A stretch of 64,000 nt of DNA, taken from positions 131,501 to 195,500 of the forward strand of contig CP097899.1 in assembly GCA_023639215.1 (NCBI GenBank). Direction: 5' to 3'. This document shows, piece after piece, positions 41,943 through 49,457 of this stretch (positions are counted from its first letter, which is position 1; each line of letters begins with the position of its first letter). Both the position numbers and the translations under genes were made by a program. The DNA is from Candidatus Pristimantibacillus lignocellulolyticus (GTDB lineage Bacteria; Bacillota; Bacilli; Paenibacillales; Paenibacillaceae). The notes under the pieces are model-generated. The model saw nothing but the letters and a program-made list of their open reading frames with translations. It searched no databases and was not told the origin of the DNA.

Positions 41943-43130
41943 ATGACACTCCAATCATTACTATCTGAAGTTGATAAGCTGCAACCAGAAGCTATTCAAT
42001 GGAGAAGATATATGCATCAGCATCCTGAACTTAGTTTTCATGAGAATTCTACTTCTCAATATATTGAGCAACTTTTATTGTCATTCGATAATCTAATAGT
42101 TAGTAGACCAACTGCGACTAGTGTAATGGCTAGATTAATTGGATCTACTCCAGGAAAAGTACTTGCGATTCGTGCAGATATTGATGCATTACCTATTCAA
42201 GAAGATACTGGCCTAGCTTTCAGCTCATCAAATAAAGGCATTATGCATGCTTGTGGTCATGATGGTCATACGGCAATTGTGTTAGGTGTAGCAAAAATAT
42301 TTACAAAGTATTTCGCTACTCATGAACTTGCTGGAGAGATTCGTTTTATCTTTCAACATGCGGAGGAATTACCACCGGGTGGCGCAGATGAGATGATTGC
42401 CGCTGGTGTTATGGATGGTGTAGATTGGGTCATTGGTGCTCATCTTCAATCACCAGTAGCTGTAGGTAAAGTAGGAGTTGTCGGTGGTGCTATGCTAGCT
42501 TCTCCTGATACTTTCCATATTACGATTAAAGGTAAAGGTGGTCATGCTGCGCAGCCTCATACAACTGTTGATAGTATAGCGATCGGAGCTCAGATCGTTA
42601 CGAATTTGCAACATATTGTTGCTCGCGCAACTAACCCTGTAGAACCACTAGTCGTATCTGTCACTCAATTCATCGCTGGGCATGCTCATAATGTTATTCC
42701 TGGTAGCGTGCAGATGACAGGAACGGTTCGAGCTATGGAACCAACATTAAGAGAAGAAGTGCCTCGTCAGATGGAGCAAATAATAAAAGGATTAACATTA
42801 GCGCACGGAGCAGATTATGAGTTCAAATATAGTTACGGTTATCGACCACTAATTAATGATCCCAATGTATCTAAATTGGTAGCCGATACGATTGTTGAAT
42901 TGTTTGGCGAAGAAAACCTCTACACGATAAAACCTAGCATGGCAGCTGATGACTTCTCAGCGTATTTAAATTGTGCACCAGGTACTTACTTCAATATCGG
43001 CGCAGGTAATATAGAGAATGGTATCATATACCCTCACCATCATCCGAAATTCGATATTGATGAGCGTTCATTAGCGATTGGTATGAAAGTATTTGTCGCT
43101 TCGACTTCGAAGTTACTTGAGCTCTTCTAA
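41943..43130 (+). CDS. M20 family amidohydrolase (N-acyl amino acid hydrolase type)
   Basis: A 395-residue metallo-amidohydrolase. Metal-site blocks are IMHACGHDGHTAIVLG (about 100-115), FQHAEELPPGGADEM (about 138-152) and HLQSPVAVGKVGVVGG, with KPSMAADDFSAYL near the C-terminus. The family includes hippurate hydrolases and the YtnL/SndB-like enzymes that remove N-acetyl groups during sulfur amino acid salvage in Bacillus. Start ATG 41943 has AAAGGAGC. It is the last gene of the ssuA-like/dinB/M20 unit; a bidirectional terminator follows. Confidence 0.93.
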   Translation: MTLQSLLSEVDKLQPEAIQWRRYMHQHPELSFHENSTSQYIEQLLLSFDNLIVSRPTATSVMARLIGSTPGKVLAIRADIDALPIQEDTGLAFSSSNKGIMHACGHDGHTAIVLGVAKIFTKYFATHELAGEIRFIFQHAEELPPGGADEMIAAGVMDGVDWVIGAHLQSPVAVGKVGVVGGAMLASPDTFHITIKGKGGHAAQPHTTVDSIAIGAQIVTNLQHIVARATNPVEPLVVSVTQFIAGHAHNVIPGSVQMTGTVRAMEPTLREEVPRQMEQIIKGLTLAHGADYEFKYSYGYRPLINDPNVSKLVADTIVELFGEENLYTIKPSMAADDFSAYLNCAPGTYFNIGAGNIENGIIYPHHHPKFDIDERSLAIGMKVFVASTSKLLELF

Positions 43131-43183
43131 ATTCGCTTGGTGCAACGTACTGTCCGCTCTCCTCACATCGGTGTAGCTTAAAT

Positions 43184-43237
43184 AAAGGGCTGTCCCTTAA
43201 AGTCACAATACTTCAATGACTTTAGGGACAGCCCTTT
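43184..43237. terminator. Bidirectional terminator
   Basis: A perfect stem of about 21 bp, AAAGGGCTGTCCCTTAAAGTCA with its complement, T run on the plus strand and A run before it. It separates the convergent M20 and IscA-like genes. Confidence 0.92.
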
Positions 43238-43248
43238 TTGTTAGTTTC

Positions 43249-43608
43249 TTAACAAGGATCTGCTGCTGGATTACCCGCTGCAGTAGCTGTACGGAAGCTA
43301 GAACCACAACCACAAGTAGCTGTAGCATTTGGATTCTCGATCGTGAATCCACCACTCATCGCTGCTTCTTTATAGTCAATAACAAGTCCTCGCAAATATT
43401 TTGAGCTTTCTGCATCAACCGCAACTTTAAGACCATTAACGTCTAGTAATGTATCTCCCTCTTGCTCCTCATCATCAAAACCCATACCATAAGAGAAACC
43501 GCTACATCCACCTTCTTTAACACCTACACGAAGAAACATTTGATCATTTTCTTCTGCTGCAAGCATTTCACCTAGTTTTTCTCCTGCTAGTTCAGTAATT
43601 GTAATCAT
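43249..43608 (-). CDS. HesB/IscA-family Fe-S carrier (ErpA/YutM-like)
   Basis: A 119-residue A-type carrier with the three ligand cysteines Cys35 (KEGGCSGF), Cys99 and Cys101 (TATCGCGSS). It delivers Fe-S clusters to apoproteins. The C-terminal tail ends in an extra cysteine. It starts behind AGGAGG in the exact 17-base string also found at 58292 and 61513. Neighbours (NDH-2-like reductase, YuzB, NifU-like) match the B. subtilis yutM-yutJ-yuzB-yutI neighbourhood. Confidence 0.95.
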   Translation of the reverse strand: MITITELAGEKLGEMLAAEENDQMFLRVGVKEGGCSGFSYGMGFDDEEQEGDTLLDVNGLKVAVDAESSKYLRGLVIDYKEAAMSGGFTIENPNATATCGCGSSFRTATAAGNPAADPC

Positions 43609-43614
43609 TTTATT

Positions 43615-43631
43615 ACCTCCTAAAACTTTTC
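43615..43631 (-). promoter_or_regulatory. 17-base RBS string shared with leader units
   Basis: Read on the minus strand GAAAAGTTTTAGGAGGT is identical to the strings before the Toprim gene (58292-58308) and the YdjM-like gene (61513-61529). An imperfect repeat, GAGAAGTTTAGCAGG, lies about 28 bases upstream, but the AACTTTTC middle block is not obvious, so this is a partial or divergent member. Confidence 0.45.
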
Positions 43632-43924
43632 GATTTTTCCTGCTAAACTTCTCTTAGAGAAAAGCTATCTCGTAAGCATAAACAATATAATAATCTCTAT
43701 CAGAGATGTTCACTTACCTTAATATAGTATAAGTATACTCCACTATGTCTTATTGCTCAATAGATGAGCTAATTGGTTTGTAACAATATAATTATTGCCC
43801 GTCCTATACAAATAGACAATAATCAGAAAATTTTACTATATTACAAGCATACTCTATAATGAATATCACAATAAGTTCTAGTGAATTTACTATTGATGAG
43901 TTATTAATAATTGGAGATGACAAA

Positions 43925-44989
43925 ATGAGTTATAAGTTAGTCGTGCTTGGCGGTGGATACGGTGGGTTAGCCTTAATTAATGAGTTATTGGATAAAGGCT
44001 TACCTAAAGGCACAACGATTACTCTTGTGGATCGTTCACCATTTCAAGGATTAAAAACAGAATTTTATTCATTAGCTGCTGGCACGGTTTCTGATCTACA
44101 GCTACGAGTAGCTTTCCCTAATTCTCCCTCCGTAAATTTGGCATTGGGAGAAATTACCGAAATCGATCGTGAACTAAAGGTTGTACATGTAGTAGGACAT
44201 GACCCTATTCAGTATGACTCACTCGTTATCGGACTAGGTTGTGTCGATCATTATCATGGTGTTGAAGGTGCGCCGCAGTACGCTAATAGCTTACAAACTT
44301 TTCAAGCTGCCCGAAAAGCTTATACGGATCTGAATAATGTAAAGCCTTATGGACAAGTTACCATTGTAGGCGGTGGACTTAGTGGAGTAGAAATGGCATC
44401 AGAACTACGTGAAAGTCGTCCAGATCTTAATATCGCACTAATTAATCGTGGTCCGAACCTATTAGGAAGTTTTCCCTCAAACGTACAAACTTATGTGGCA
44501 GAATGGTTCCAAGAACATAACGTTAATATGCTAATTAATACTGCATTACATCGTATTGAGCCCGGATTATTATATGCTGAGAGTCAATCTGATCCAATTG
44601 AGGCTAATGCTATTCTGTGGACCGCTGGAATACAACCGGTAGCATTAGTTCAGCAACTACAGGCTGCTAAAGACAAACAAGGCAGATTAATTGTAAATGA
44701 TCAGTATCAATTACCAGATGATCCTAATATTTATGTTATTGGTGATTGCGTAAGTTCAGAATACTCCCCTAGTGCTCAAGTTGCAGGTTTGCAAGGTAAA
44801 CGAGTAGCCAAAATCCTTCATGCAATATGGCATAATCATACGATTCATCTAGAACCATTCAAACTTAGAGGTACGCTAGGTGCACTTGGTAAGCATAATG
44901 GATTTGGCGTGATGGGAAAACTTTCAATGCGCGGAAGAATCCCTCGATTGATAAAAAGCGGTGTGTTATGGCGCTCTAAGCATTTATAG
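43925..44989 (+). CDS. NDH-2-like FAD/NAD(P) oxidoreductase (YutJ-like)
   Basis: About 354 residues. The FAD site is YKLVVLGGGYGGLALINEL, the NAD site is VTIVGGGLSGVEMASELRE (about 160), and the second FAD block is IYVIGDCVSS. These are the marks of type II NADH dehydrogenases and the YumB/YutJ relatives in Bacillales, which feed electrons to the quinone pool. I start it at 43925 (MSYKLVV) behind TTGGAGATGAC; the upstream frame to 43859 has no site. Its stop overlaps that of the convergent yuzB gene. Confidence 0.9.
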   Translation: MSYKLVVLGGGYGGLALINELLDKGLPKGTTITLVDRSPFQGLKTEFYSLAAGTVSDLQLRVAFPNSPSVNLALGEITEIDRELKVVHVVGHDPIQYDSLVIGLGCVDHYHGVEGAPQYANSLQTFQAARKAYTDLNNVKPYGQVTIVGGGLSGVEMASELRESRPDLNIALINRGPNLLGSFPSNVQTYVAEWFQEHNVNMLINTALHRIEPGLLYAESQSDPIEANAILWTAGIQPVALVQQLQAAKDKQGRLIVNDQYQLPDDPNIYVIGDCVSSEYSPSAQVAGLQGKRVAKILHAIWHNHTIHLEPFKLRGTLGALGKHNGFGVMGKLSMRGRIPRLIKSGVLWRSKHL

Positions 44990-45256
44990 TGTATCAATAA
45001 GCTTATCTAGAGCAGCCATATCATCTTCTTCATCAATTAGGAATTGCTCGATTTTCTTTTCCAGATCTTCAACAGTATCTGCTACAACGATCGTTCCGTT
45101 TACAAGCGCAAATGGCTTCAAATAGCATTCGCCACAATTACCTAAACAGCCGTATTCTATTCCTTCAAAGTTATCGTCTGCTTCATATTTATCTAATAAT
45201 TTTTCAGTGCCGTGGTGCATATTGCCAGCACAAAACTCAATCATTGGTTTCATCAT
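44984..45256 (-). CDS. YuzB family protein (DUF1450)
   Basis: A 90-residue protein of the YuzB/DUF1450 family: MIEFCAGNMHHGTEKLL at the start and the cysteine block YGCLGNCGECYLKPFALVNG in the middle, then an acidic C-terminal helix. The C-x3-C-x2-C set resembles thioredoxin-like ferredoxins, so a role in iron-sulfur or redox metabolism is likely. In Bacillus it is encoded beside the NDH-2-like and NifU-like genes, as here. The start is ATG-ATG. Confidence 0.92.
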   Translation of the reverse strand: MMKPMIEFCAGNMHHGTEKLLDKYEADDNFEGIEYGCLGNCGECYLKPFALVNGTIVVADTVEDLEKKIEQFLIDEEDDMAALDKLIDTL

Positions 45257-45349
45257 GTTAGTTACACCTTACTTTTCAAGTTCTTAATTGACTTTGGTAT
45301 GCATTTGTTTTACTTTGTACTATAATAGGATAGAAAGGAGATGAATGCA

Positions 45350-45595
45350 ATGAGTGAACAAGTACAAGATACAAAATATGATGAAGTATTAGACGTTCTT
45401 GATAAACTTCGTCCATTTCTACAACGTGACGGCGGTGACGTCGAACTAGTTGATGTGGAAGAAGGTATCGTTAAACTTCGTCTAGTCGGTGCATGCGGAA
45501 GCTGCCCAAGTTCTACTATCACGCTTAAGGCAGGTATTGAGCGTGCACTTCTTGAAGAGGTAGACGGCATAATAGAGGTTGTTCAAGTATTCTAA
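45350..45595 (+). CDS. NifU C-terminal domain protein (YutI-like)
   Basis: An 81-residue NifU-like scaffold with the C-x2-C ligand pair in VGACGSCPSSTITLKAGIE and the preceding FLQRDGGDVELVDV block. It assembles or passes on 4Fe-4S clusters. I start it at ATG 45350 because AAAGGAG lies nine bases ahead; ATG 45341 is too close to that site. Together with IscA-like and YuzB genes it forms a conserved Fe-S neighbourhood. Confidence 0.95.
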   Translation: MSEQVQDTKYDEVLDVLDKLRPFLQRDGGDVELVDVEEGIVKLRLVGACGSCPSSTITLKAGIERALLEEVDGIIEVVQVF

Positions 45596-45618
45596 TATAG
45601 CCGCTACTATGTGGTCAA

Positions 45619-45658
45619 AAAGGCGATCCATCCCCTAATAGGGTATTGGATCGCCTTT
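45619..45658. terminator. Bidirectional terminator
   Basis: A perfect 12-bp stem AAAGGCGATCCA with TGGATCGCCTTT around a 16-nt loop, A run before and T run after, between the convergent NifU-like and SDR genes. Confidence 0.9.
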
Positions 45659-45659
45659 C

Positions 45660-46433
45660 TTATTTCACGATATTAGCTCGAATTGGATCAAAACCACCCG
45701 TTACATCGATAATGTTTCCAGTTAGATAGCTTGATTTCTCATCACACAAAAATAAAATAACACGAGCTACATCTTCTCCGGTACCTGGTCTACCTATAGG
45801 CGTCTCTCCATCACAATCATTAATGACTTCATGGATTGACTTTTCTTTGTAGCTCCCTTTAATGTCTCCTGGCCCGATAAGGTTAACTGTAATACCATGA
45901 GGAGCTTCTTCTACAGCTAGCGATTTCGTAAATGAGACAAGTGCTGTTTTGGCCGCTGCATATACTGCTCGTTGTGGCCATGCACGAGCCTCATTAGCAT
46001 GTCCAAAGCCAAAATGGATAATTCTTCCCCAACATTTCTCACGCATATAAGGTAATAATCTATGGTTCAATAACATAACCGATAATAAGTTGCCTTGAAC
46101 TAGCGATGTAATCATTTCTTCATCATACTGTTGGAATAATTTGCGTTCTCTTACAAAAGGACCTGCATTGTTAACAAGAATGTCTACACCACCCCAAGCC
46201 TCGACACCTGCTACAAGCTTATTAATGCCTTCAGGCTTTGCGATATCTGCTTGTACAACTCTTGCATCCACACCAAGACCGAGTATCTGACTCTGTACTT
46301 CCAATGCTTCCTGTTCACTTTCCATATAATGAATCATAACACTACAACCCTTTGAAGCAAGTTCAATCGCAGTCCTTTTTCCCAGTCCTTTTGCGCTTCC
46401 AGTAATTAAAGCTTTTTTCCCCATAAGCTCCAC
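45660..46433 (-). CDS. Short-chain dehydrogenase/reductase (FabG-like)
   Basis: About 257 residues of classical SDR fold: cofactor site ALITGSAKGLGKRTAIELA, NAG motif in ILVNNAGPF, and the catalytic Tyr-x3-Lys in VYAAAKTALVSF (the serine position is filled by FGFGHANEARA, so the usual Ser is not obvious). The C-terminus SSYLTGNIIDVTGGFDP is typical. Substrate unknown. The start is uncertain: GTG 46433 has AAGGAG seven bases ahead, ATG 46424 and GTG 46466 are alternatives. It is encoded directly after the HEPN gene. Confidence 0.9.
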   Translation of the reverse strand: MELMGKKALITGSAKGLGKRTAIELASKGCSVMIHYMESEQEALEVQSQILGLGVDARVVQADIAKPEGINKLVAGVEAWGGVDILVNNAGPFVRERKLFQQYDEEMITSLVQGNLLSVMLLNHRLLPYMREKCWGRIIHFGFGHANEARAWPQRAVYAAAKTALVSFTKSLAVEEAPHGITVNLIGPGDIKGSYKEKSIHEVINDCDGETPIGRPGTGEDVARVILFLCDEKSSYLTGNIIDVTGGFDPIRANIVK

Positions 46434-46462
46434 AAACATTCTCCTTCTCCATGAAAGCTCGG

Positions 46463-47170
46463 TCACTTACGATGTAGTAGCTCCTGAGCGTATTCGAATG
46501 TAAGTTTAATTGATTGCATAGCTAAGTCTAATCCGACCGATAAATCATTCATCTGTTGATCTAAATTCTCAAGCATTAATTCCTGTCCGTACATCCTTGT
46601 TCGTTGAATTAAATCATCATGCATTTCAGAATTCATATAATGTGTTTCGGTATTTCTTCTTTTTCGAAGTCGATGGGTAGGTTCTTTGCTTTGTTCCTTT
46701 ATTTCATTCAATGGCTTAGTTAACTTAACGTGCACTTGTCGTTCACGCATCGTTCTTAAAACAGTAAAATAAGAAAAATGCGCTTTAATTTTTTCAGTTT
46801 TCAGTTCCAACAATTCATTCAAAAAAGTACCGAGTTTATCAAGCAGCGAGAAAACTCTTATAAAGCCATTTTTGTCAAAATATACATATCTAGAGTAATC
46901 TAATTTTTGTTCCGCGTCCATCTCTTTTATCGTCGGCAACGTAATCTTAGTACGAAAATATTGGGCAGCATAATGACTTGCATATAATTCTTGGAGTGAT
47001 GCTTTTAAGCCTAACGTCCAAATTTCAAATTTCGTCCACTTTTCTTTGTTCTCATCAGAATTACCACTACGAGATGCCATCTGGGAAGCAAACTTTTCTA
47101 ACAATTTGTCTACCTCTGCATACATTCCTGTCGGTGGTTGTTCCGGTTGTTGAAACATAAACTGTAGCAT
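46463..47170 (-). CDS. Cthe_2314-type HEPN domain protein
   Basis: About 235 residues, all helical. It resembles the Cthe_2314 HEPN family common in Paenibacillus (blocks KFEIWTLGLKASLQEL, YFDKNGFIRVFSLLDKLGTFLN, HFSYFTVLR). The R-x4-H motif typical of HEPN ribonucleases is present as RNTETH (Arg172, His177 from the start I use), so RNase activity is possible. I start it at 47170 (MLQFMFQQ) behind GGAGTG. It shares a transcription unit with the SDR gene; upstream lies the palindromic repeat cluster. Confidence 0.8.
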   Translation of the reverse strand: MLQFMFQQPEQPPTGMYAEVDKLLEKFASQMASRSGNSDENKEKWTKFEIWTLGLKASLQELYASHYAAQYFRTKITLPTIKEMDAEQKLDYSRYVYFDKNGFIRVFSLLDKLGTFLNELLELKTEKIKAHFSYFTVLRTMRERQVHVKLTKPLNEIKEQSKEPTHRLRKRRNTETHYMNSEMHDDLIQRTRMYGQELMLENLDQQMNDLSVGLDLAMQSIKLTFEYAQELLHRK

Positions 47171-47238
47171 ACTTTTCACTCCGATCTGATGGGTATAGTG
47201 TAGCAACAAACGATGAACATTATGTACTTGTAGCGGAA

Positions 47239-47409
47239 GTTCAAAAAACGGACTTTGATAACGATGGTTATGCTTCGAAGCTTAGTCGACGGCGAATATG
47301 AAGCGAACTTGGGAAGTACGGTTCGCGTGTACCAATAACGTACACTTGCGCTTCCGCCTTCCTCAAGTAGCACTCCATCTTCTCGGTTCTGAAAGCCCAC
47401 TTTTTGAAC
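47239..47409 (+). repeat. 170-bp palindromic element, copy R1
   Basis: Terminal inverted repeats are GTTCAAAAAACGGACTTTGA (left) and, read inward from the right, GTTCAAAAAGTGGGCTTTCA. The apical hairpin is TGTAC-CAATAAC-GTACA. Frames reading through it (47176-47586 region) are not genes. Confidence 0.85.
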
Positions 47410-47427
47410 CTTTATTGAAATTTGGAA

Positions 47428-47595
47428 GTTCAAAAAGCGGACTCTGATAACGATGATTGACATTGTCGTATATCGACATCGAATATGGAGCGAACTTAGA
47501 AAGTCTGTACGCATGTACCAATAACGTACATTTGCGTTTCCTCCTTCCTCAAGTAGCGCTCCATCTTCTCGGTTCTGAAAGCCCACTTATTGAAC
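47428..47595 (+). repeat. 170-bp palindromic element, copy R2
   Basis: Same orientation as R1 and 18 bp after it. Ends are GTTCAAAAAGCGGACTCTGA and, from the right, GTTCAATAAGTGGGCTTTCA; the apex is TGTAC-CAATAAC-GTACA. Roughly three quarters of positions agree with R1 by eye. Confidence 0.85.
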
Positions 47596-47612
47596 CATAT
47601 TTTTAAGGGGTA

Positions 47613-47804
47613 GTTCAAAATATCCACTAGTATTACGAACGAATATCGTTTGTCAGCACCAAGAAGATGACATGAAGATAGAGAAGCGAAGCGCGGAACG
47701 TACGTACTTGGTACGTGAGCACTGTAGCAAACGATGAATGCCATATTCGCCGTCGACTACGCTACGGAGCTTAGTCATCGTGATCATCAGTGTCATTATT
47801 AAAC
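47613..47804 (-). repeat. 170-bp palindromic element, copy R5 (inverted)
   Basis: Opposite orientation to R1-R3: it carries GTCAGCACCAAGAAGATGAC near its left end, ACGTAC-GTACTTG-GTACGT at the apex and CATATTCGCCGTCGACTACG in the right half, which are complements of the R3 blocks. The left end is GTTCAAAATATCC; the right end is TGTCATTATTAAAC. Confidence 0.8.
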
Positions 47805-47820
47805 AACCTATTCAAATGAA

Positions 47821-47989
47821 GTTTAATAATGACACTTATCAGCACCAAGAAGATGACATGAAGTTAGAGAAGCGAAGCGCGGAACGTACTTACTTAGTAC
47901 GTGAGCACTGTAGCGAACGATGAATGTCATATTCGCCGTCGACTACGCTACGTAGCTGGTCATCGTGATCATATGTGTTATTAGTAAAC
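47821..47989 (-). repeat. 170-bp palindromic element, copy R6 (inverted)
   Basis: Same orientation as R5, about 90 percent alike over the middle. Terminal repeats are GTTTAATAATGACAC and, from the right, GTTTACTAATAACAC. The apex is ACGTAC-TTACTTA-GTACGT and a middle stem pairs ATGACAT with ATGTCAT. Confidence 0.85.
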
Positions 47990-48002
47990 AACCTATAAAA
48001 AA

Positions 48003-48032
48003 AGCTGCTATACCTTTATGGTTATAGCAGCT
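48003..48032 (-). terminator. Terminator of ctaA
   Basis: A 10-bp perfect stem AGCTGCTATA with TATAGCAGCT, followed on the minus strand by seven T residues, six bases after the ctaA stop. Confidence 0.85.
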
Positions 48033-48037
48033 CAACA

Positions 48038-48958
48038 TCATTCTTCCTTGCGATATATCCAAGAGCGAATAACAAGATCCACTAATAAGCCGAACAGCGC
48101 AACAATTATTAAGTTATGAAGTAAACTTGTGAATAAAAACCAATTTTCGTTACCAATAGTATACACTAACCAAGCTCCACTGAAAATCTGAGCGATAACT
48201 AAAATTACAATAGCAGCTGAAGATTTCGTTAATGAACTGTTTCCAGTAGCTCGCTTAATGTAGAAATACATTGCGATTATAACTATTCCTAAAATTGCAG
48301 CAGCTACTCTGTGTATAAAAGCAATACCAGTAGCACCACTTAATTCCGGAACAACTTCGCCATTACATAGTGGCCAACCAAGGCAACCACCTGATGACTC
48401 AGTATGTCGGATGAAAGCTCCTAGATAGACGACAACATAGGTATAGATTGAAATAGCTAAAGCCCATGGCAAAAGAGATCGAGGATAACGAGTTGTTTCT
48501 ACAATTCCCTTTTTCTCACGATGACACCATATCACGAGCAATAACGTTGCAGCAAAGGCAATTAACGATATCCCAAAATGTATCGCCATAACAGCATCAG
48601 ATTGATACCATTTCACAGCTGCGGCGCCCATTAATGCTTGAATAATAGTAAATAATAGAGCATACCAAGCATATTGCATTGGCTCTTTAAAAGCTATACC
48701 TTCACGTTTGTATTTACGATAAATAGAAATAAAGACGCCAGCTACTAATATACCTTCCAATCCACTCACTAATCTGTGAGACCATTCAATTGCAGTTTCA
48801 ACCGTATAAGCAGGTATAAATTTACCATGGCATAACGGCCAATCATCGCCACAACCACGACCAGAATCTGTATTAGTTACTAATGCACCTGCTAGTAGAA
48901 CAAGTAGCATACCTATGCATGAAAGCAATGCAAAAAATCTAAAACCTTTTGAAACCAT
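48038..48958 (-). CDS. ctaA: Heme A synthase
   Basis: About 306 residues with eight helices in two similar four-helix halves. Conserved heme ligands and cysteines are visible: ALVTNTDSGRGCGDDWPLCHGKFIP and WSHRLVSG in the first half (given as RGCGDDWPLCHG), GGCLGWPLCNGEVVP and FIHRVAA in the second. It oxidises heme O to heme A for the aa3-type oxidase. I start it at ATG 48958 (MVSKGFR). It is separated from ctaB, about 11 kb away, whereas B. subtilis has the two genes divergent and adjacent. Confidence 0.96.
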   Translation of the reverse strand: MVSKGFRFFALLSCIGMLLVLLAGALVTNTDSGRGCGDDWPLCHGKFIPAYTVETAIEWSHRLVSGLEGILVAGVFISIYRKYKREGIAFKEPMQYAWYALLFTIIQALMGAAAVKWYQSDAVMAIHFGISLIAFAATLLLVIWCHREKKGIVETTRYPRSLLPWALAISIYTYVVVYLGAFIRHTESSGGCLGWPLCNGEVVPELSGATGIAFIHRVAAAILGIVIIAMYFYIKRATGNSSLTKSSAAIVILVIAQIFSGAWLVYTIGNENWFLFTSLLHNLIIVALFGLLVDLVIRSWIYRKEE

Positions 48959-49052
48959 CACGTATTCACCTAATTCCAAATATTATGTTTCATTAATTAT
49001 AGCTATACAATTAGGTAAAAGCCATGTTCAAAATGTGAAACTTACGCCATAA

Positions 49053-49391
49053 CTAGACCGCTTCTGCTATAGCAAGCGCACGGTTCACAAACTGTTCAAT
49101 TTCCTCACGTGTTTTACGTAATTTGTTGACAAAACGAACAAGCTCTTGGCCATTTTTGAATGCGATAAAGCTTGGAATTCCAAGAATGTTTAATTCAGAA
49201 CAAAGATCAGGTAATTCATCACGATCGATTTCGAGGAAATCAACTTTCCCTTTATATTGTTCCTCTAACTCAGGCATGAATGGATTAATGTAATGACAGT
49301 CACCACACCATGTTGTTTTAAATACGATAACCGTTAAGTGTTCATTGGCAATTTGCTCACGGTATTGTGAATCGGTTGTAATTTTATGCAT
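49053..49391 (-). CDS. Thioredoxin-like protein with CGDC active site
   Basis: A 112-residue thioredoxin fold. The active site is TTWCGDCHY with Cys29 and Cys32, and the cis-Pro block is LGIPSFIAF near 72-80. CGDC instead of CGPC is typical of the YtpP/YdbP-like branch in Bacillales. It is likely a cytoplasmic thiol-disulfide protein; targets unknown. Start ATG 49391 follows AAGGAGG. It appears monocistronic. Confidence 0.93.
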   Translation of the reverse strand: MHKITTDSQYREQIANEHLTVIVFKTTWCGDCHYINPFMPELEEQYKGKVDFLEIDRDELPDLCSELNILGIPSFIAFKNGQELVRFVNKLRKTREEIEQFVNRALAIAEAV

Positions 49392-49457
49392 AATGATTAT
49401 TCCTCCTTCAGTAATACTATTCTCAAATTATTATTGGATTATGATTGATTTTCTTTC

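Noticed and set aside
47176..47744. Open frames on the minus strand with repeated blocks such as GFQNREDG and LLEEGG
   Set aside because: They read through the palindromic elements R1, R2 and R5; the similarity between their parts comes from the DNA repeats, and they have no ribosome binding sites.
47239..47989. CRISPR array
   Set aside because: Repeats are ~170 bp, palindromic and in both orientations; there are no short regular repeats with unique spacers, and no cas gene.
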